Source: Rotaria sordida (Eukaryota > Rotifera > Eurotatoria > Philodinida > Philodinidae). From it: a stretch of DNA of 64,000 nt. The notes below the pieces were generated by a model. The model searched no databases. It worked only from the letters and a program-made list of their open reading frames with translations, and was not told the origin of the DNA. The stretch lies in NCBI GenBank assembly GCA_905250125.1, contig CAJNOL010000225.1, positions 129,809 through 193,808 on the forward strand. Direction: 5' to 3'. Positions 59,847 through 64,000 of the stretch are shown in pieces (the stretch's first letter is position 1; every line of letters starts with the position of its first letter). The translations under genes and the position numbers were made by a program.

Positions 59847-60955
59847 AGAAGATCGTGTAAATGATGTAGATACATATGCGTGAACATCACATTACAATAT
59901 CGATCAATCTATCTAGATGTATCACATGCATATACTCATTATATTATTGATCAAAGTTCTTTTTTTTCTCGCGTTCTTTCAATATCTTGTCCGCCCAGCT
60001 CATTCACATATATATATATTTATACATATATATATATATAGAGGTTGGACTCATCATTTACCTTAGCAATTAGGCGTGAAAGAGAAGTAACAAGAACAAG
60101 CCGAGAAAGAAAGAAAGAAAGAATGGCTTGGTGATGGTCAAGTTTTCTTTTTACCTTCGTTTATGTATATAAACTATAGATTGTCATTTAATAGACGTGT
60201 ATAGAAAAGTAAAAAAGGGAGAGAGGAAAAAGAAAAATTGAATGAATCGATGATCTTTACATTCATTGTTCGATTAACATAATACGACTGTATATATTTT
60301 TTTTCTCTTCATGTAAATCGATCTTATTCTTGCTTGATGAAGTTTATAAAAGTAAAATTGAGGTGATGATTGAAAGAATAAAAGAAAAGAAAGACCGATT
60401 GACAACAACAAAACGATTTAGACATTGAAATGAATAAGAAGTGATGATGGCTAGACACTTAAATATTGAATAAGACGAAGAATAGTTGTAGTGCTACTTA
60501 CTTATAAATGACCCCGTGAGCTACTCATCCTAATGGACAGCTACCACCTATCATCAATCAACATATACATCTAGTGTTTCCTGTTCTTTCGTGCAGCACG
60601 AGATCGAGTCCATTTAATGAACAATGAGTGAAAAAAAAAGTCGTATGTTCTGTCTTTCACCTGTGTATATAGACAAACTAAGAAAGAACAAAAAACAAAA
60701 AAAAAGAAAAGAAAAAGAATTCAACGTGAAGAGGATTATCAAGTCGTTTGTTGTCGTGATCTAAATCTTTTGCATGTTGATGTTAAGAGAATAAATGATT
60801 GATTAAAAAAAAGAATCAAAATGAAAGACGAGCGAATCGTATTATAAAAAGCGAGGTTTTTTTCTTCATCTTTTGCGTGATGATATTTGAAAAAGAAAAT
60901 TGTATAATCCTTCTTCTATTTGTATTTAAGTACTTCAATAAAAAATTATTCATTA

Positions 60956-60982
60956 ACTCTCTCTCTCTCTCTCTCTCTCTCT
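60956..60982. repeat. CT dinucleotide microsatellite
   Basis: About 13 CT units without interruption. Confidence 0.95.
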
Positions 60983-61236
60983 ATCGCTATGCATAGCATG
61001 ATGACAAATTGTATAGCTAAAAAATCAAATGAAGGATAGGAGAGAGTCACTTGATTTTCAAGTGGATGAAATTAGATTTTATGCGATCTTAACTTATAAA
61101 TAAAATCAATTATTTTCAAATAAAGTGAAAACATATTCATAATTTTCAAATATTCTTTCGATATGAACACCATCACAGGTGAATATACGTTTCAAAATAA
61201 GCAAAAGCTAAATTTACTTGATAGATTATATATTTT

Positions 61237-62560
61237 CTAATCAAATACAACAATTACGATTTGTATCTTTACTCCATATTGAAAGAACATAATCATTTGT
61301 AAATCAACAAAAATTGAATTTGTTATTGATAGATTTATTGTATTAAAACTACCGACGATTAGTACAGTATCATCCACAAGATGAAAAATTGCATGATAAT
61401 ATCTTACAATTCACATACTATCAGTTGTTGTATCCTTTTTTAAACTATTGTATCATCAATAACAAGAATATGACCATCAGTTAATAAAATATTACTGTAG
61501 GACTTTCACAATAGGTATTCTGTTTTGATCTATGTTGAATCATAATAGGGAGTTGATTCAATATTGTCTATAATTCCTCGAGCAATAAGTACAAGTTCAT
61601 TGTTGAATAGTGTTGAGGCATGTAATACAAGTCTTTGGGGTATATTACTTGAAATTCTTCTACTAATATCATATTATTCAAATGTATTTGTTAGTGATCC
61701 AGATAGTTTACTAGCAATAACTAAAAACATGATTTTAATTTCTAAGTAATATTATTGCGTGATATTGATGATTTAATTTTGTTGAACTAGTTTCTGACCA
61801 TATTGAAGTTGAAGGTGTGTATACATATTAGATAACGACATAGCACCAGCTGTTTGATTGTTACCACCACTTACTCATGTAAGGCTATTATTAAATTTAA
61901 CAGTAGGAATATTAGTTCTTGTTGATGATAGTTTATTCGAAGTAATTGAGTTAAAATTTATTTTTGAAATTAATCGTATAATACAACAATTTGTGCATGT
62001 TTAAATTGTTTTATATATAGATGAATATTCTATTTGAATCTATAATGTAAAAATATTTTCCTATAGATTAGTTGTGTGACCTTCAAAATTGAATACTATA
62101 ATAAAATAATAAAATAAAATGTGTTTGTTTGTTTTTTATTTTTAATACATATTACTCGAGTTACTATCGAAATAAATATTATCTTTGTTGTTTACTTCTA
62201 TCAGTCATAAAGCGAGTAGATTGAAAGAATAAAAAAAGAAGAAACTTTTCTACAGAATTTGAGATTGTATTTAAATCTGAAATTTCATATATACGATGAT
62301 TTTATGTTTAAAAATTTGTTTTGTGATTTAAAATAGAATCATTTGCATCTTTATAAAGAAAAAAAAAAATTATAAAATTTTAGTTTTATTTTACTTGTTT
62401 GAACTCGTAATAGATGTAAATCTTCATCGACTTGCGGTAAATAGATAAATATAAAAATTAATACAATCATAATTGCTATAACAAACATTAAGGTTAATAG
62501 GAATACAATAGTTTATATTGTATAGAATAATAAAAAAATATGGTAATTGAGCATGAAGGA
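61237..62560 (-). pseudogene. Decayed membrane-anchored Kelch-repeat gene
   Basis: Read on the minus strand, fragments in different frames resemble Kelch repeats: MYTPSTSIWSETSSTKLNHQ (about 61735-61830), LVLHASTLFNNELVLIARG and ESTPYYDST (about 61530-61640), LLTDGHILVIDD (about 61450-61490), and FHLVDDTVLIVGSFNTINLS ending near 61237. Upstream at about 62400-62505 a hydrophobic stretch LTLMFVIAIMIVLIFIFIYL followed by PQVDEDLHLLRVQ looks like an N-terminal signal anchor. Several in-frame stops and frame changes between repeats show that it is broken. Kelch repeats form beta-propellers, often in surface or extracellular proteins; large Kelch families are expected in rotifers, though I cannot verify the nearest relative here. 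Confidence 0.65.
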
Positions 62561-63396
62561 TTTTTCTCATTTTTTTTTTATTTCTAGACGTTTATGTTGA
62601 TTGATTCAAATCTATTGAACTGTCTATTTTCAAGGATTGTATTATATATGTAATATAAAGACATTTCATCAGTAATATATTTAAGCAAAATAACAATATG
62701 TTTTTAATGTTTGTCATAATCCTTTAATATCATCATTCTATGTTACGAATAGTCACCTTCCGAAATATATAAATAATAATGGTAATGCATTTGCTTTATA
62801 TTGCATATAGAAAAGTACATAAGCACTAAACCATTCAAGGTAAAAAAAACAACCAATCCAACTAAATAGTTTATTTTTCGAATATTTTTATCACGAACCT
62901 ACATTATTCGATATTGATTATTTAATAATTGAATTTAATATGACTTTACATTAACAAGGACTAGAATGTGTCGAGTTGGTCGCGAATTAGATATGCAACG
63001 GTGATGGTGATCACCTATGCATTGGTCTAGGCATGCATGTATATAATAATAGTGAAGACACTGAACGCGCATGATAAAACTATGGTGATCTTAGATTTTT
63101 TCCGCTGGGACAAGTCTATTTCAAGAAAAGAATTAAATTTTATAAAACATAACTAAGCATTTCTCGAACGAGAAAATCGAACTTGAGAATTTCGACAATC
63201 CTCCTAGAGATTCACGTTCTTCGATTCTAAAAGCTTTTAGTCTATTTTTATAAAATTTGACTATTTTCTGGATTCATTTATTTCTATTTCCGTCGAATGT
63301 AAAATCATATTGATTATCGTACCCTCGATTCAATTTGATATATATACAGAACGAATAAAAGTTCAAATTATTTTGAATGACTATTTTATTTCTTCG
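62561..63396. other. Intergenic spacer before RNF212-like gene
   Basis: AT-rich, with a dispersed repeat at 63034-63250. No gene recognised. Confidence 0.5.
63034..63250. repeat. Dispersed repeat, copy 2
   Basis: Matches 49086-49140 in the same direction (AGTGAAGACACTGAACGCGC then ATGATAAAACTATGG) and 49150-49235 in the opposite direction (TTCTCGAACGAGAAAATCGA). It contains TTTATAAAAC/TTTATAAAATTT words in both arms, so it is probably a foldback element. Confidence 0.5.
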
Positions 63397-63980
63397 ATGA
63401 ATTGTGATCGTTCGTCTACAGTTTCGTCTTCAATGTCAGTAACATTATCACGACAGGGTGGAGAAAATAGCAATAATAATAATAATAATAATAATCAATT
63501 ATCTGCATCTCAAACAAAAAATTTAAAATCTCCAATAAATCAATTCTATTGTAATATATGTTTTTGTCCATTAATGATTCCACAAAATATAAATCGAGCA
63601 AGTTTTGTTACAAGTTGTGGTCATTTTTATTGTGAACAATGTGGACAATCAAGTAGAATTAAATTATTTTGCACAAAATTTATTCGAAAAAATTCGTTTT
63701 TTTTTTCCATTTTCGATTAAAGCTTTTCAAGGTCTAATGCCAACATGTAAAATATGTCAATGTTCATCAACAAGTTTAACTTGTATGGATTTACGAAAAG
63801 TATAATTTTAACAATTATTTGTGTTTAATTATTGAATTGTATTTTTCTTTTGCATAGAAACAAAATGATGATGTCGATGTTATGATTTCATCAAATAACC
63901 GTGCTCGAAAATGGTTTGAAGAACAAACACGACATCGAACTTCTGAACAAATGATTGCGACATTAGATCAAGTATTTTAA
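63397..63980 (+). CDS. RNF212/Zip3-like RING finger protein, probably partial
   Basis: Exons 63397-63652, 63723-63799 and 63858 onward join in phase. After a Ser/Asn-rich start with an eight-Asn run, the protein has a compact RING: FYCNICFCP, VTSCGHFYCEQC, PTCKICQCSSTSLTCMDL. This order and the following RARKWFEEQTRHRTSEQM helix match RNF212/RNF212B, relatives of Zip3 that promote meiotic crossover formation as SUMO or ubiquitin ligases. The frame reaches a stop at 63980, but GATCAA/GTATTT at 63971 is a good donor site and relatives have a longer coiled coil, so the gene likely continues past the window. The start could also be the upstream in-frame ATG at 63310. Confidence 0.75.
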
Positions 63981-64000
63981 AATAAGCAAAGAATTGTTTT

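Larger units (their letters stand above)
58325..61236. other. Intergenic, Frizzled 5' side to Kelch pseudogene
   Basis: About 2.9 kb without a recognised gene. It holds several microsatellites: GAAT (59819-59846), TA (60010-60040), AAAG/GAAA tracts, and CT (60956-60982). The first few hundred bases upstream of 58324 should include the Frizzled promoter. Confidence 0.5.

Overview
The window is nuclear DNA from a eukaryote, almost certainly a small invertebrate. It is AT-rich, genes are split by many 45-80 bp GT-AG introns, and the proteins are animal types: a Frizzled receptor, a GluN3-like NMDA receptor subunit, LRRIQ1, a hexosaminidase D and a syndapin F-BAR protein. A bdelloid rotifer fits best. 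The reasons are intron style, base composition, two adjacent TGTGGG units (the bdelloid telomere unit), a DUF427 gene of a kind common in bacteria and fungi, and a decayed membrane-anchored Kelch-repeat gene. That assignment is an inference. The sequence has two assembly gaps, 10 N at 15884 and 100 N at 34955.

Layout. 1-6.3 kb: no gene recognised, one hammerhead-ribozyme-like motif. 6.3-14.2 kb: LRRIQ1 (+, 18 exons), whose introns hold three foldback repeats. 14.9-15.1 kb: an intronless DUF427 gene (+), tail to tail with APEX2 (-, 15.2-17.3 kb). 18.1-18.7 kb: UBE2N/Ubc13 (+). 19.5-24.5 kb: hexosaminidase D (+), with a foldback element in its last intron. 27.6-28.6 kb: an intronless F-BAR-only syndapin relative (+). 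31.6-33.8 kb: a fusion of the FAF1 central and UAS region with a PARP catalytic domain (+). 36.4-37.9 kb: a multi-pass membrane RING-H2 protein (+). 38-44 kb: intergenic, simple repeats. 44.0-50.8 kb: GluN3-like receptor (+, 12 exons). 53.0-53.4 kb: an unrecognised 108-residue gene (+). 55.2-58.3 kb: Frizzled-5/8-like receptor (-). 61.2-62.6 kb: Kelch pseudogene (-). 63.4 kb to the end: an RNF212-like RING gene (+), probably cut by the window edge.

The genes are ordinary independent eukaryotic units. Several touch ubiquitin or genome maintenance (UBE2N, APEX2, the RING proteins, UAS-PARP), but nothing shows that they act together. The strongest novelty candidate is the UAS-PARP protein at 31593-33780. 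Its exon phases join cleanly into 413 residues that follow FAF1 through the UAS domain and then become a mono-ART-type PARP domain with an H-Y-I triad. Other notable points are the GluN3-like receptor without the usual agonist arginine, the F-BAR-only syndapin, and several foldback repeat families that sit mainly in introns.
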